Shown here in pieces: positions 50,158 through 59,712 of a stretch of DNA of 64,000 nt (position 1 is its first letter; every line of letters starts with the position of its first letter). Origin of the DNA: Zhongshania aquimaris. Its GTDB lineage: Bacteria; Pseudomonadota; Gammaproteobacteria; Pseudomonadales; Spongiibacteraceae. The position numbers were made by a program, and so were the translations under genes. The DNA lies in NCBI RefSeq assembly GCF_019312595.1, contig NZ_JAHWDQ010000001.1, forward strand, positions 1,226,788 through 1,290,787, written 5' to 3'. Below the pieces are notes generated by a model, which was not told the origin of the DNA, did not search any database, and was given only the letters and a program-made list of their open reading frames with translations.

Positions 50158-50450
50158 CAAACCTGCCCGGCGGGGAAACCAACTCAATCACCTGATACCA
50201 CAACTAGGCGCGACACTTACAATACAAACGTTAGCGCTGCTAAAGAACTTTACGCAGAACAGCGAGTGTCAGCCATAAAGTCCCTCTTTAACGCTTCATT
50301 ACTAGGAATTGGGCGGCGAATCTATACCGAAAAATGCCTCAAAATTCGCAAACTGTAACTACAGCAAAAGTGCAGCCTTAATTCACTACCGCCTACTCGA
50401 TATGCAATGTGATAAAATATCCGTCCACAAATAGATACTGCACAACCCCC
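50158..50450. other. Intergenic stretch without a recognised feature
   Basis: 293 bp between the DUF3047-like gene and cmoA. I see no ORF with a ribosome site, no tRNA and no strong hairpin. The cmoA promoter probably lies near the right end (AT-rich around 50410-50435). Confidence 0.5.
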
Positions 50451-51173
50451 ATGACCAAACCCGACACCCTATACGCCACTCCCCACGCAAGTCTCACACG
50501 CTTTGCCTTTGACGAGCATGTAGTCGAAGTTTTTCCAGACATGATTCAGCGTTCAGTACCCGGTTACGCAACAATCATTGCCATGACGGGAGTGATGGCG
50601 GGCAAATACGCCCAAACGGCAAGCAATTGCTATGACCTTGGCTGTTCGCTAGGCGCCAGCACCCTCGCTATGGCGCGGGAAATCGGCAAGCGCGATTGTC
50701 AGATCATTGGTGTGGATAATTCCTCGGCAATGATTACTCGCTGCCAAGACTATATTGCAGATATACCGCAATCGATTTCGCTGCGCTGCGAGAATATTCA
50801 AGACACTCAAATCACCAATGCCTCGGTGGTCGTGCTCAACTTCACCCTACAATTTGTGCCGGCTGAACAACGCGCCGCGCTCATCCAAACCATCAGCGAC
50901 GCGATGCGGCCTGGCGGCATTTTAATTCTGTCTGAAAAAATTCAATTTTCTGACCCTCATTTACAAAAATTAAACACCGATCTGCACCATACGTTTAAAC
51001 GCGCAAACGGCTACAGTGAGCTGGAAGTTGCGCAGAAGCGCAGCGCGATCGAAGATGTATTAATTCCTGAAACCTTGGCCACGCACCAGCAGCGACTTCG
51101 CGACGCCGGATTTAGCAGCATCGATGTCTGGTTCCAATGTTTCAATTTCGCCTCATTAGTTGCAATAAAATGA
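50451..51173 (+). CDS. cmoA: Carboxy-S-adenosyl-L-methionine synthase
   Basis: Makes carboxy-SAM from SAM and prephenate for the cmo5U34 wobble modification. ATG 50451 gives 240 aa ([28 protein letters not shown]). SAM motif [10 protein letters not shown] (61-70), and DNSSAMI. It overlaps cmoB by 4 nt (ATGA). Confidence 0.96.
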   Translation: MTKPDTLYATPHASLTRFAFDEHVVEVFPDMIQRSVPGYATIIAMTGVMAGKYAQTASNCYDLGCSLGASTLAMAREIGKRDCQIIGVDNSSAMITRCQDYIADIPQSISLRCENIQDTQITNASVVVLNFTLQFVPAEQRAALIQTISDAMRPGGILILSEKIQFSDPHLQKLNTDLHHTFKRANGYSELEVAQKRSAIEDVLIPETLATHQQRLRDAGFSSIDVWFQCFNFASLVAIK

Positions 51174-52141
51174 TCGACTACCAAGCATTCCTAAACCGCC
51201 TAGACGAAATACCGGAGCTGGCAAACTGGAGACAATCCCTGCCAGCGCAAATCGCGGCGGGACTTAGCGAGGACCGCTACGGCGATCTACCCCGCTGGAA
51301 AGACGCCCTCGCCGCACTGCCCAATCTCAGTCCCGAAACCATTACTTTAGACCGCTCTCGCGTCGGCGTCGACGGCCCAATCAACGAAGAGCAGCGTCAA
51401 CAGCTGCACGACGCGCTCAAAGGCCTGCACCCTTGGCGCAAAGGCCCCTATGACCTGTTTGGGGTACATATCGATACCGAATGGCGATCAGACTGGAAGT
51501 GGGATCGACTCAAGGACGCCATTGCCCCGCTAGCCGGGCGCAATGTCTTAGATGTCGGCTGCGGCAGCGGCTACCACTGTTGGCGAATGCGCGGCGCGGG
51601 TGCCAATCTCGTCGTCGGCATCGACCCAACCCCCTTGTTTGTGATGCAGTATTTCGCGCTGCAAAAATACCTTTGTGACAACACCGTCGCCGTTTTACCG
51701 ATGGGGATAGAACACTTGCCGGAGAAGTTGCAAGCGTTCGACACCACCTTCTCTATGGGAATTTTGTACCACAGGCGCTCGCCCTTTGACCACCTGATCG
51801 CACTGCGCGACAGCCTTCGCCGCGGCGGCCAATTAATATTAGAAACCCTCGTCATCGAAGGTGGCCCCGGCCAAGTTCTGGTGCCCGAGGACCGTTACAG
51901 TAAAATGGGCAATGTGTGGTTTATTCCGACGACCGACACACTAGAAGCGTGGTTAAAAAAAGCAGGTTTTAAATCCCCCCAGCTCATCGACGTTAGCCAA
52001 ACCACTTGCGAAGAACAGCGCAGCACCGACTGGATGACCTTCCACTCGCTGGCAGAATTCCTCAATCCTGAAGATTCAAATCAAACGATCGAGGGCTATC
52101 CCGCACCGCGCCGTGCTACCTTCATTGCCGAAAAACCGTAA
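51170..52141 (+). CDS. cmoB: tRNA U34 carboxymethyltransferase
   Basis: Transfers the carboxymethyl group from carboxy-SAM to ho5U34 of tRNAs. ATG 51170 gives 323 aa, the same length as in E. coli. SAM-binding [11 protein letters not shown] (126-136); ends at a [14 protein letters not shown] tail. Coupled to cmoA. Confidence 0.96.
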   Translation: MIDYQAFLNRLDEIPELANWRQSLPAQIAAGLSEDRYGDLPRWKDALAALPNLSPETITLDRSRVGVDGPINEEQRQQLHDALKGLHPWRKGPYDLFGVHIDTEWRSDWKWDRLKDAIAPLAGRNVLDVGCGSGYHCWRMRGAGANLVVGIDPTPLFVMQYFALQKYLCDNTVAVLPMGIEHLPEKLQAFDTTFSMGILYHRRSPFDHLIALRDSLRRGGQLILETLVIEGGPGQVLVPEDRYSKMGNVWFIPTTDTLEAWLKKAGFKSPQLIDVSQTTCEEQRSTDWMTFHSLAEFLNPEDSNQTIEGYPAPRRATFIAEKP

Positions 52142-52259
52142 CAGCGTCGCATAATTGACTCACAAAGCCACAAAATGGCATTTTTGTGATATGTTGATGA
52201 AACTTATAAGTATGAAAACGTGCCAAATAAATCCAAGAAACGGCACAGCGGAATAAATC

Positions 52260-53750
52260 ATGCTGCAAACTGGAACAGGACTTCTGAGCGACCGCCTCAA
52301 ATCACAATCAAGACTGTGGTTTGGCGAGCACCTGTACCGCTATTTTGAACGTCTTGAAGACAACTTTCATCGCCGCTCTCTCACCGCCAGTGATTCCATA
52401 GAACAAGCTAACTTATTAGCACAACAACAGGCCGTTAAACTGGGGCAAGACGAGGCATTTCGTTTATTTGCCGATCATATCAATCGCGCCTTCAACACCA
52501 ACCGCGCCTATGAAGCCGGGGGCCATTCGTCACTAGATAGACTCGCTCAGCGCCTTGAAAAATTACCCGACACCTATTTTGATAAGGAAAAGCCGCAACT
52601 GAGCAATATTTGTCGCGCGATTGCCCCCATAACCGTGCTCGCTGGATTCCAGCAGATTTTAGCGCCACTAAAACTAGACGCCGCCCACCGGCATCACGCC
52701 CTAACCATGTTCCAAGGCCTGTTCATTCAAGAATTGAACAAGCTCTACGATGATTTATTTGAATCACTACCCGTCGAAAATCAAGCCCATAACGTCGAGG
52801 CTTGGATCAGCCACATCAAGCAACAACTAAGCGAAAACAATCTGTCGACACAGGATCGCGCGCTAACTGAAACAAGGCTGCAACGCCTGCTCAAATTGCA
52901 CTCACATCGACACCGTGCCAGTGACAACACCGTCGTCATGGAGCCCAGCGACGCAGAGCTACTAGAGACAGCCGCAAATATATTTCAACTGCTACCCACC
53001 AAACGCAGATTATCGCCAGGCGTTTTGAGCTCACTCAATACCTTGCAAACCAGTGTGAGCAGCCTGGCCCTAAAAGATCGCAATGCATTTATGCACCCGC
53101 TGCATCCGGCGAGACAAATCTGTCGGCAGGTAATCAACACCCTCTGCCAATGGGATGACGCGCAAACAAATCAACGCCAGCAATTTGACGCCGAACTTAA
53201 AATAATTTGTAAAAAACTAACAGCCCACAACATCAATGCCAGTCTGTTTTATCAGATTCGCGAGCAAATCGATGCCTGCTGCCAACACTTAATACAAAGT
53301 ATCAAACTCAACGACAAACGCAGTTTGAATGCCGAAGTCGGCCAAAAGCGCTTAACGCGTTTGCGCAAGAAAGTGCATGAAATGCTAGACGAGAAAACCG
53401 CATCGTTACCGACTGCGCTTCCCGTCAGCGTCGATAATATGCTTTACGGCCCCATGACCACGATCATCTTGTATCACTGGCTGCGCCACGGCAGCAACAG
53501 CGCGCCCTTGCGTCGCAGCCTACAGCTTATTGACGATATTATTTGGTATATACAACCCCATTCAGACTGGTCTGAACTGCGTCGCGCTAAAGCGATGAGT
53601 AAAGACATCGAAACAGAGCTTAGCGATGGCTTACAGCGCATCAACTACAGCTACCAAGCCTCACAAGCATTAATCGACGAGCTCCATCAGCTGCGCTTAA
53701 TTGCATCCGGCCGCAGCGTCAGCATTAACAAGCCCGACGCCATGCGCTAA
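52260..53750 (+). CDS. Large unknown helical protein, possibly DUF1631-related
   Basis: 496 aa, no signal or membrane segment, almost all helix-forming, rich in Gln, Leu and Arg. It carries an HPAR motif (residues 282-285) in a context (FMHPLHPARQICRQVI) like that of DUF1631 proteins, which are typically longer; a truncated or divergent member is possible. No catalytic motif seen. Alone between cmoB and the aminotransferase, with its own 118-bp leader containing a TTTTTGTGATATG stretch. Function unknown. Confidence 0.55.
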   Translation: MLQTGTGLLSDRLKSQSRLWFGEHLYRYFERLEDNFHRRSLTASDSIEQANLLAQQQAVKLGQDEAFRLFADHINRAFNTNRAYEAGGHSSLDRLAQRLEKLPDTYFDKEKPQLSNICRAIAPITVLAGFQQILAPLKLDAAHRHHALTMFQGLFIQELNKLYDDLFESLPVENQAHNVEAWISHIKQQLSENNLSTQDRALTETRLQRLLKLHSHRHRASDNTVVMEPSDAELLETAANIFQLLPTKRRLSPGVLSSLNTLQTSVSSLALKDRNAFMHPLHPARQICRQVINTLCQWDDAQTNQRQQFDAELKIICKKLTAHNINASLFYQIREQIDACCQHLIQSIKLNDKRSLNAEVGQKRLTRLRKKVHEMLDEKTASLPTALPVSVDNMLYGPMTTIILYHWLRHGSNSAPLRRSLQLIDDIIWYIQPHSDWSELRRAKAMSKDIETELSDGLQRINYSYQASQALIDELHQLRLIASGRSVSINKPDAMR

Positions 53751-53902
53751 GCCTCGTTGCGCACAGTAAATGTGCAGTGGCGGGTGTCGATAGCAATAAA
53801 AAGCAGATATAATTTCCCGCCCGCATGTTTGGCCATCACGGCCTAACGCGACCCAATTTCTACACGTTCAATCGCTTCGTATGGCGATCACGCATTAAGG
53901 TG

Positions 53903-55186
53903 ATGACTTTGCAACTCGATCAAGCAACTACCGAACAACTGCGCGACTGGGAATCTACGCTTACCCAGGAATACCAACAGTTTAAAGCCTCTGGTTTAAA
54001 TCTTGACCTAACCCGAGGCAAGCCCAGCGCAGAACAGCTTTCACTCTCTGACGCCATCAATGAGATTCTGGGCGGCGATCTAAGCAATGAAAGCAACACA
54101 GATTTGCGCAACTATGGCGGCCTCGATGGTATTCCAGAGTGCAAACGTCTATTTGCCAATGTGCTAGGCGTCAGCGCCGAAGAAATGCTCATCGGCGGCA
54201 ACAGCAGCTTAACCTTGATGTATATGGCCGCCCAGTTTGGTCTGCACCAAGGCTTTGGCGAGCTTGGCGCTAGTTGGAACAGTGAAGGAAGCACAGTCAA
54301 ATTTATCGCTCCGGTTCCCGGCTACGATCGTCATTTCAGTGTCTGTGAGCATTTGGGTATCGAGCTAGTGACAGTGGCGTTAAACGACGACGGTCCAGAT
54401 ATGGACGCCGTTGAGCAGCTACTAAAAAGCGACCCATCAATCAAAGGTATCTGGTGCGTACCGCGCTTTAGTAACCCAACGGGTGCGGTGTATTCAGACG
54501 CCGTGGTTGACCGCATCGCGCAGCTTGGCAACATCGCCGGGGGTAATTTCCGTGTTTTCTGGGACAATGCCTACGCGGTTCACAGCCTCAGTGACGACGC
54601 CCCAGAATTGGCCAATTTAATGACCAGCTGCCGCAAATACGGCACTGAAAACAGCGCCTATTTATTCGGCTCAACCTCAAAAATTACCTATGCCGGCGCT
54701 GGCGTCGCGTTTGCGGGAATGTCGAAAGCTAACTTAAAAGCATTCACCCACCACTTGGGCATGTCGCAAATTGGCCCAGACAAAATTAATCAGCTGCGTC
54801 ACGTTCGCCTCTTAAAAGATGCCGACGGTATCAAAGAGCATATGCAGCAGCACGCCAAGGTTCTCAAACCGCGCTTTGATATTGTGCTTAAACACCTGCG
54901 TGACGGACTGGGCAATACCGGTATGGCGAGCTGGACCGAGCCACAAGGCGGCTATTTTGTGTCCTTTGATACCCTGCCCGGCCTCGCCAAAGAAGTGGTG
55001 AAATTGGCCGCTGAAGCCGGTGTAAAACTCACCCCAGCGGGCGCGACCTTTCCCTACGGCAAAGACCCCGCCAACAGCAATATCCGTATTGCCCCCAGCG
55101 TGCCGAGCCTGGATGAAATCGACCGCGCGATGGCGGTATTTGTCACCTGTGTGAAATTGGCTTCTGTAAAACAGCGACTAAGTTAA
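53903..55186 (+). CDS. Aspartate aminotransferase, class Ic (AspT type)
   Basis: PLP-dependent transaminase of the MocR-like/class Ic group known from Corynebacterium AspT. 427 aa from ATG 53903; a longer frame reaches back to 53825. NPTG (191-194), DNAY (221-224) and PLP lysine K260 in GSTSKITYAGAG. Substrate aspartate/2-oxoglutarate is inferred from the family. Monocistronic: a strong bidirectional terminator follows. Confidence 0.9.
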   Translation: MTLQLDQATTEQLRDWESTLTQEYQQFKASGLNLDLTRGKPSAEQLSLSDAINEILGGDLSNESNTDLRNYGGLDGIPECKRLFANVLGVSAEEMLIGGNSSLTLMYMAAQFGLHQGFGELGASWNSEGSTVKFIAPVPGYDRHFSVCEHLGIELVTVALNDDGPDMDAVEQLLKSDPSIKGIWCVPRFSNPTGAVYSDAVVDRIAQLGNIAGGNFRVFWDNAYAVHSLSDDAPELANLMTSCRKYGTENSAYLFGSTSKITYAGAGVAFAGMSKANLKAFTHHLGMSQIGPDKINQLRHVRLLKDADGIKEHMQQHAKVLKPRFDIVLKHLRDGLGNTGMASWTEPQGGYFVSFDTLPGLAKEVVKLAAEAGVKLTPAGATFPYGKDPANSNIRIAPSVPSLDEIDRAMAVFVTCVKLASVKQRLS

Positions 55187-55205
55187 TCGCTTAGTTGCCA
55201 ATCGA

Positions 55206-55235
55206 AAAAAAGGGTGCCAATTGGCACCCTTTTTT
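55206..55235. terminator. Bidirectional terminator, 30-bp perfect palindrome
   Basis: A-run, GGGTGCCAATTGGCACCC, T-run: a perfect palindrome centred at 55220/55221. It has a U-tract on both strands, so it can stop the aminotransferase transcript (plus) and the DUF1820 transcript (minus). Confidence 0.85.
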
Positions 55236-55244
55236 ATACACGGT

Positions 55245-55260
55245 TGCGCCAATTGGCGCA
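55245..55260. repeat. Second palindrome sharing the GCCAATTGGC core
   Basis: TGCGCCAATTGGCGCA, a perfect 16-bp palindrome whose centre is exactly 32 bp from that of the terminator palindrome. The central 10 bp are identical in the two. It lacks a T-run and lies 9 bp from the DUF1820 stop. Confidence 0.7.
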
Positions 55261-55269
55261 GTATGCGGC

Positions 55270-55614
55270 TTACTCGGGATCTGGCGTACGGGTAATCGGC
55301 CGGCCTGGCACACTGGGAAAATGACGCACATTGCTACTGCCGTCAGAGTCCACGATTTTACCGGTGCCCTCTTTCTCTACTTCATCAATCCGCACGATTG
55401 AATGCATCGGAATATAGCTGCGCGTCACACCACTGAATTCATTTTTCAGTTTTTCTTCACCCGGATTCACCACAATCTGGCTTTGCTCACCAAACACAAT
55501 CTCTTCAATTTCTATAAAGCCGTACATATCGCTTTGATAAATAGCGCGCGCATAAAGCTCGTAAACCTTGCTGTTGTTGTGAAAAATGACTTTATAAATA
55601 GGGGCTTGGGCCAT
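55270..55614 (-). CDS. DUF1820 family protein
   Basis: Conserved small protein of unknown function. ATG 55614 behind GGAAAGAC gives 114 aa (MAQAPIYKVIFHNNSKVYELYAR). The core IEEIVFGEQSQIVVNPGEEKLKNEFSGV is typical of DUF1820. The end is polar and disordered-looking. Divergent from miaB across 190 bp; ends at the palindrome pair. Confidence 0.85.
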   Translation of the reverse strand: MAQAPIYKVIFHNNSKVYELYARAIYQSDMYGFIEIEEIVFGEQSQIVVNPGEEKLKNEFSGVTRSYIPMHSIVRIDEVEKEGTGKIVDSDGSSNVRHFPSVPGRPITRTPDPE

Positions 55615-55804
55615 AGTCTTTCCATTGTCTCTGGGTACAGCTGTGGGGCACAGATAAAGATTAAAACACACCGTAAAACCGGGCCGCGGATCATAGCATA
55701 AATTTGCCAAATCCACCGCACTTCTGGGTTTTAGGCGACATTTTCGCTATAATGCCTGCCCAATTTTATTAGCAGCCTGTTTGCGCCTTATGCCTGAAGA
55801 ACTT

Positions 55805-57193
55805 ATGTCAAATGATGTCGCCCAAACCAACACCTCGGTGACAGAGACAGCCCTCGCCGCTGACAAGCCTAAGAAGCTGTTTATTAAAACCCATGGCTGC
55901 CAGATGAACGAATACGATTCTGCGCGCATCCAAGATCTGCTGGGTGCAAGTCACGGCTATGAACGCACCGACGACCCAAACGAAGCCGACGTGCTGCTGC
56001 TAAACACCTGCTCAATCCGCGAAAAAGCGCAGGAAAAAGTCTTTCATCAGCTCGGCCGCTGGAAAAAACTTAAAGATAAAAACCCGAATCTCAAAATTGG
56101 GGTCGGCGGTTGCGTTGCCAGTCAAGAAGGCAGCGATATTGGTAAGCGCGCGCCCTTCGTCGACTTAATCTTTGGACCGCAAACCCTGCACCGCGTGCCC
56201 GGCATGCTCGACGCCAAAAAAGTAGATGGCCCAATCATCGTCGATGTCACGTTTCCAGAAATCGAAAAATTCGATTCACTACCTGAGCCCAGCGTTGACG
56301 GCCCCAGTGCCTTCGTTTCCATTATGGAAGGCTGCTCTAAATACTGCACATTCTGCGTCGTGCCCTATACCCGCGGAGAGGAGGTTAGCCGACCCTTCGA
56401 CGACGTCATTACCGAAGTCGCTCAACTCGCTGCCAAGGGTGTGCGTGAAGTGAATTTGCTCGGTCAAAACGTCAATGCTTATCGCGGTGAAAATCACGAG
56501 GGCGAGATCGTCGATTTTGCAGAGCTTATTCACTTTGTCGCGCAAGTCGACGGCATAGACCGAATTCGCTACACCACCTCGCACCCAGTTGAGTTTAGCG
56601 AGGCACTGATCCAAGCCTACGCCACCGTTCCTGAATTAGTAGACCACTTACACTTGCCGGTGCAAAACGGCAGCGACAGAATATTAGCGGCCATGAAGCG
56701 CGGCCACACCGCCGATGAATACCGTGCAAAAATTGCCAAGCTAAAAACCATACGCCCCAATATTAGTCTGTCGTCTGACTTTATCATCGGCTTCCCCGGC
56801 GAAACTGATGACGACTTCAATGACACCATGCAATTGATACGGGACATCGGCTTTGATCATTCCTTTAGCTTCATATACAGCGCTCGCCCCGGCACGCCGG
56901 CAGCACAGCTGCCAGACGAGACACCGGAAGAAGTTAAAAAAGAACGACTAGCTACCCTGCAGCACCATATTCTACAAAATGCTGCGCAAATCAGCCGCCA
57001 AATGGTCGGCAGCCAACAACGCATTTTGGTAACGGGCGTGTCCCGCAAAGATCCGGGCGAATTGCAGGGCCGTACTGAGAACAATAGGGTGGTCAATTTC
57101 CCCTGTTTAGATCAGACGGTAATAGGGCAATTTGCTGACGTTACTATTTTAGAGGCCTACGCCAATTCACTGCGCGGCGAATTGATCGCTTAA
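55805..57193 (+). CDS. miaB: tRNA-2-methylthio-N6-dimethylallyladenosine synthase
   Basis: Radical-SAM methylthiotransferase acting on i6A37. From ATG 55805 it is 462 aa; ATG 55790 and TTG 55781 are alternatives. There are about 23 extra residues before the conserved [15 protein letters not shown], a longer N-terminus than E. coli. N-terminal cluster cysteines C32, C69 and C103; radical-SAM C177-C181-C184 (CSKYCTFC); C-terminal TRAM region. First of miaB-ybeZ-ybeY-corC. Confidence 0.95.
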   Translation: MSNDVAQTNTSVTETALAADKPKKLFIKTHGCQMNEYDSARIQDLLGASHGYERTDDPNEADVLLLNTCSIREKAQEKVFHQLGRWKKLKDKNPNLKIGVGGCVASQEGSDIGKRAPFVDLIFGPQTLHRVPGMLDAKKVDGPIIVDVTFPEIEKFDSLPEPSVDGPSAFVSIMEGCSKYCTFCVVPYTRGEEVSRPFDDVITEVAQLAAKGVREVNLLGQNVNAYRGENHEGEIVDFAELIHFVAQVDGIDRIRYTTSHPVEFSEALIQAYATVPELVDHLHLPVQNGSDRILAAMKRGHTADEYRAKIAKLKTIRPNISLSSDFIIGFPGETDDDFNDTMQLIRDIGFDHSFSFIYSARPGTPAAQLPDETPEEVKKERLATLQHHILQNAAQISRQMVGSQQRILVTGVSRKDPGELQGRTENNRVVNFPCLDQTVIGQFADVTILEAYANSLRGELIA

Positions 57194-57260
57194 GCGATGG
57201 TTTGCTAAATAGCTTTCTACACTTTTTATTTGCGTCGCCACGGCGACAATCGGTGAACCA

Positions 57261-58247
57261 TTGACTGCACAAGATATTCAACGCGTATTAACTCTTGAAC
57301 CGAACGACAGCCGCCTGCTGGCAAACTTGTGCGGCCACCTGGACGCCAACCTCAAGTTAATAGAGCAACGCCTGCAAGTGCGTATTGCAGCGCGCGGGAA
57401 TACCTTTCAAATAAACGGCCAAGCCAATGCGGTAGATGACGCCGTGCAGCTGCTTAAGCACCTTTACAATGAAAGCCAGAATGGCAGTGCACTGAATACC
57501 GAAACCGTGCACCTACACCTGCAAGAAGCCGGTATTGAGCAGCTCAGCAGCCCCACCGGCAGTGACGAGTTGCCGGTGCTTATTCAAACCAAAAAAGCCA
57601 GTATTAAACCCCGCGGCAAAAATCAGCAACTCTATGTGAAAGCCATCCAGAGCTGCGATATAAACTTCGGCATCGGCCCCGCCGGTACAGGCAAAACCTA
57701 TTTAGCAGTAGCCTGCGCCGTCGAAGCCTTAATCGCCAATGAAGTGCAGCGCATTCTACTCGTTAGGCCCGCAGTGGAAGCGGGTGAAAAACTGGGATTC
57801 CTACCTGGCGATCTCGCCCAAAAAATCGACCCCTATTTGCGGCCACTATACGATGCCCTGTACGAAATGCTCGGCATAGAGACGGTAACAAAGCTGATTG
57901 AACGCAATATTATTGAGATTGCACCGCTGGCCTATATGCGCGGCCGGACCCTAAATGACTCCTATATCATTTTAGACGAGGCGCAAAACACCACCCGCGA
58001 ACAAATGAAAATGTTTCTAACCCGCATTGGTTTTGGCTCAACCGCGGTCATTACCGGCGACGCAACTCAGATTGACCTACCCCGCGGCACACCGTCGGGA
58101 CTCGTGCACGTAATGAACGTGCTGGGTGATATTGAAGGCATCAGCATGACCCATTTCGCCGCCAAAGACGTGGTGCGCCACCCGCTAGTACAGCGCATTG
58201 TAGAAGCCTATGCCGCCTTTGAAGCTGAATTCGGCGCGCCTCGATGA
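57261..58247 (+). CDS. ybeZ: PhoH-like ATPase YbeZ
   Basis: PhoH-family P-loop ATPase, partner of YbeY. TTG 57261 with GGTGA upstream; 328 aa. N-terminal KH-like part (about 20-70), Walker A GPAGTGKT (139-146), Walker [11 protein letters not shown]. It overlaps ybeY by 4 nt. Confidence 0.94.
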   Translation: MTAQDIQRVLTLEPNDSRLLANLCGHLDANLKLIEQRLQVRIAARGNTFQINGQANAVDDAVQLLKHLYNESQNGSALNTETVHLHLQEAGIEQLSSPTGSDELPVLIQTKKASIKPRGKNQQLYVKAIQSCDINFGIGPAGTGKTYLAVACAVEALIANEVQRILLVRPAVEAGEKLGFLPGDLAQKIDPYLRPLYDALYEMLGIETVTKLIERNIIEIAPLAYMRGRTLNDSYIILDEAQNTTREQMKMFLTRIGFGSTAVITGDATQIDLPRGTPSGLVHVMNVLGDIEGISMTHFAAKDVVRHPLVQRIVEAYAAFEAEFGAPR

Positions 58248-58714
58248 ATCGCACAATAGATTTGGAGCTCGATCTACAAATCGCCTGCGAAGCCGCCAAC
58301 CTGCCCAGCGAAGCCCAGTTTATACTGTGGGCAACAACCGCGCTGGCGGGGCTGCGGGACGAGGCTGAGTTGAGCATTCGCCTGATCGACGAAGTGGAAA
58401 GTGCCGACTTAAATGCCCAATACCGTCAGAAATCCGGCCCAACTAATGTATTATCGTTCCCAGCAGATCTACCTCCAGAACTTGAGTTACCCTTGCTTGG
58501 CGACCTCGCCATATGCAAAGAAGTAGTAGAACGCGAGGCCGGCGAGCAACACAAAGCCTGCCATGACCACTGGGCGCATATGGTAATTCACGGTACACTC
58601 CACCTGCTCGGCTTCGACCACATTGATGATGACGAAGCAGAAGAGATGGAAGCGCTGGAGATTGCGCTGCTAAAAACACTGGATATCAGTAACCCCTATA
58701 CCCCTATTTCGTGA
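58244..58714 (+). CDS. ybeY: Endoribonuclease/rRNA maturation factor YbeY
   Basis: Zn-dependent RNase in 16S rRNA 3' maturation and ribosome quality control. 156 aa. Zn ligands H116, H120, H126 in [11 protein letters not shown]. In the conserved ybeZ-ybeY-corC run. Confidence 0.95.
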   Translation: MNRTIDLELDLQIACEAANLPSEAQFILWATTALAGLRDEAELSIRLIDEVESADLNAQYRQKSGPTNVLSFPADLPPELELPLLGDLAICKEVVEREAGEQHKACHDHWAHMVIHGTLHLLGFDHIDDDEAEEMEALEIALLKTLDISNPYTPIS

Positions 58715-58731
58715 GGACAGCACCCAAAACC

Positions 58732-59583
58732 ATGAGCGAAGATCGATCTAGCAACGATCCAAGTGATAAATCTTGGATCGAGAAAATTGCCCATGCTTTT
58801 TCATCTGAACCCAAAACACGGGAAGATCTGTTTGAACTGCTTGCTGTCGCCAAACAGAACGAAGTTATCGATGACGATGCAATAAGTATTGTTGAAGGCG
58901 CGATGCATATCAGTGATATGCAGGCCCGAGAAATTATGGTTCCGCGACCACAAATGGTGGTACTGAAGGCAGACCAGCCCCTCAGCGAACTCCTCCCCAT
59001 CATTATTGACACCGGCCACTCCAGATATCCCGTTATCGGTGACACCCTCGATAATGTCTTGGGTATTTTGTTATCCAAGGATTTGTTGCCGCTGTTGTGG
59101 AAGTTTGAGAACAGCGCCGATATCGATATTCGCGACATTCTGCGCCCAGCCACCCTCGTACCAGAAAGCAAACGACTAAATGTCTTGCTGCGGGATTTCC
59201 GCGAAAAACGCCATCACATGGCTGTGGTAATTGACGAATACGGCGGCGCCGCCGGCCTCATCACCATCGAGGACATTCTCGAGCAAATCGTGGGTGAAAT
59301 TGAAGACGAGTACGACGAAGACGACGACCTGCCAATCCGCAAAATTGCCGACAACGACTTTGTAGTGCAGGCGCTCACACCCATTGACGACTTCAACGAT
59401 TATTTCAATGCGCGTCTTAGCGACGAAGAATTCGACACCATCGGCGGCCTGCTCCTCAAAGCCTTTGGCCACCTTCCCAGCCGCAATGAAATAACTCGCT
59501 TGGAAGAATTCGAATTCAAAGTGGTGAATGCCGATAATCGCCAGATTCATTTGTTGCGAATGCGCAAGCTCGAAGAAAGCTAG
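58732..59583 (+). CDS. corC: CorC/HlyC-family CBS-domain protein
   Basis: Cytoplasmic CorC/YbeX protein, tied to Mg/Co homeostasis and ribosome maturation in E. coli. ATG 58732 gives 283 aa (MSEDRSSND); a GTG at 58711 would overlap ybeY. Two CBS domains (about 65-185) and a C-terminal CorC_HlyC domain (about 200-283). In most relatives lnt follows directly; here an FMN protein is in between. Confidence 0.92.
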   Translation: MSEDRSSNDPSDKSWIEKIAHAFSSEPKTREDLFELLAVAKQNEVIDDDAISIVEGAMHISDMQAREIMVPRPQMVVLKADQPLSELLPIIIDTGHSRYPVIGDTLDNVLGILLSKDLLPLLWKFENSADIDIRDILRPATLVPESKRLNVLLRDFREKRHHMAVVIDEYGGAAGLITIEDILEQIVGEIEDEYDEDDDLPIRKIADNDFVVQALTPIDDFNDYFNARLSDEEFDTIGGLLLKAFGHLPSRNEITRLEEFEFKVVNADNRQIHLLRMRKLEES

Positions 59584-59615
59584 AGTCTGATCGCCCTAAT
59601 CGGATTATCACTGCT

Positions 59616-59639
59616 GCGCGGGAGAGAAATCTCCCGCGC
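59616..59639 (+). terminator. Hairpin after corC
   Basis: GCGCGGGAGA-GAAA-TCTCCCGCGC: 10 perfect base pairs closed by a GAAA tetraloop, 33 bp past the corC stop. The following bases (CTTGAACTT) are not a clear U-tract, so termination strength is uncertain; very stable as RNA. Confidence 0.55.
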
Positions 59640-59712
59640 CTTGAACTTACCCCTCAATAAAGGTCTACAATGAGCTTACACATCGCTCATTTTTACCAGC
59701 GTAGAGGCCAGT

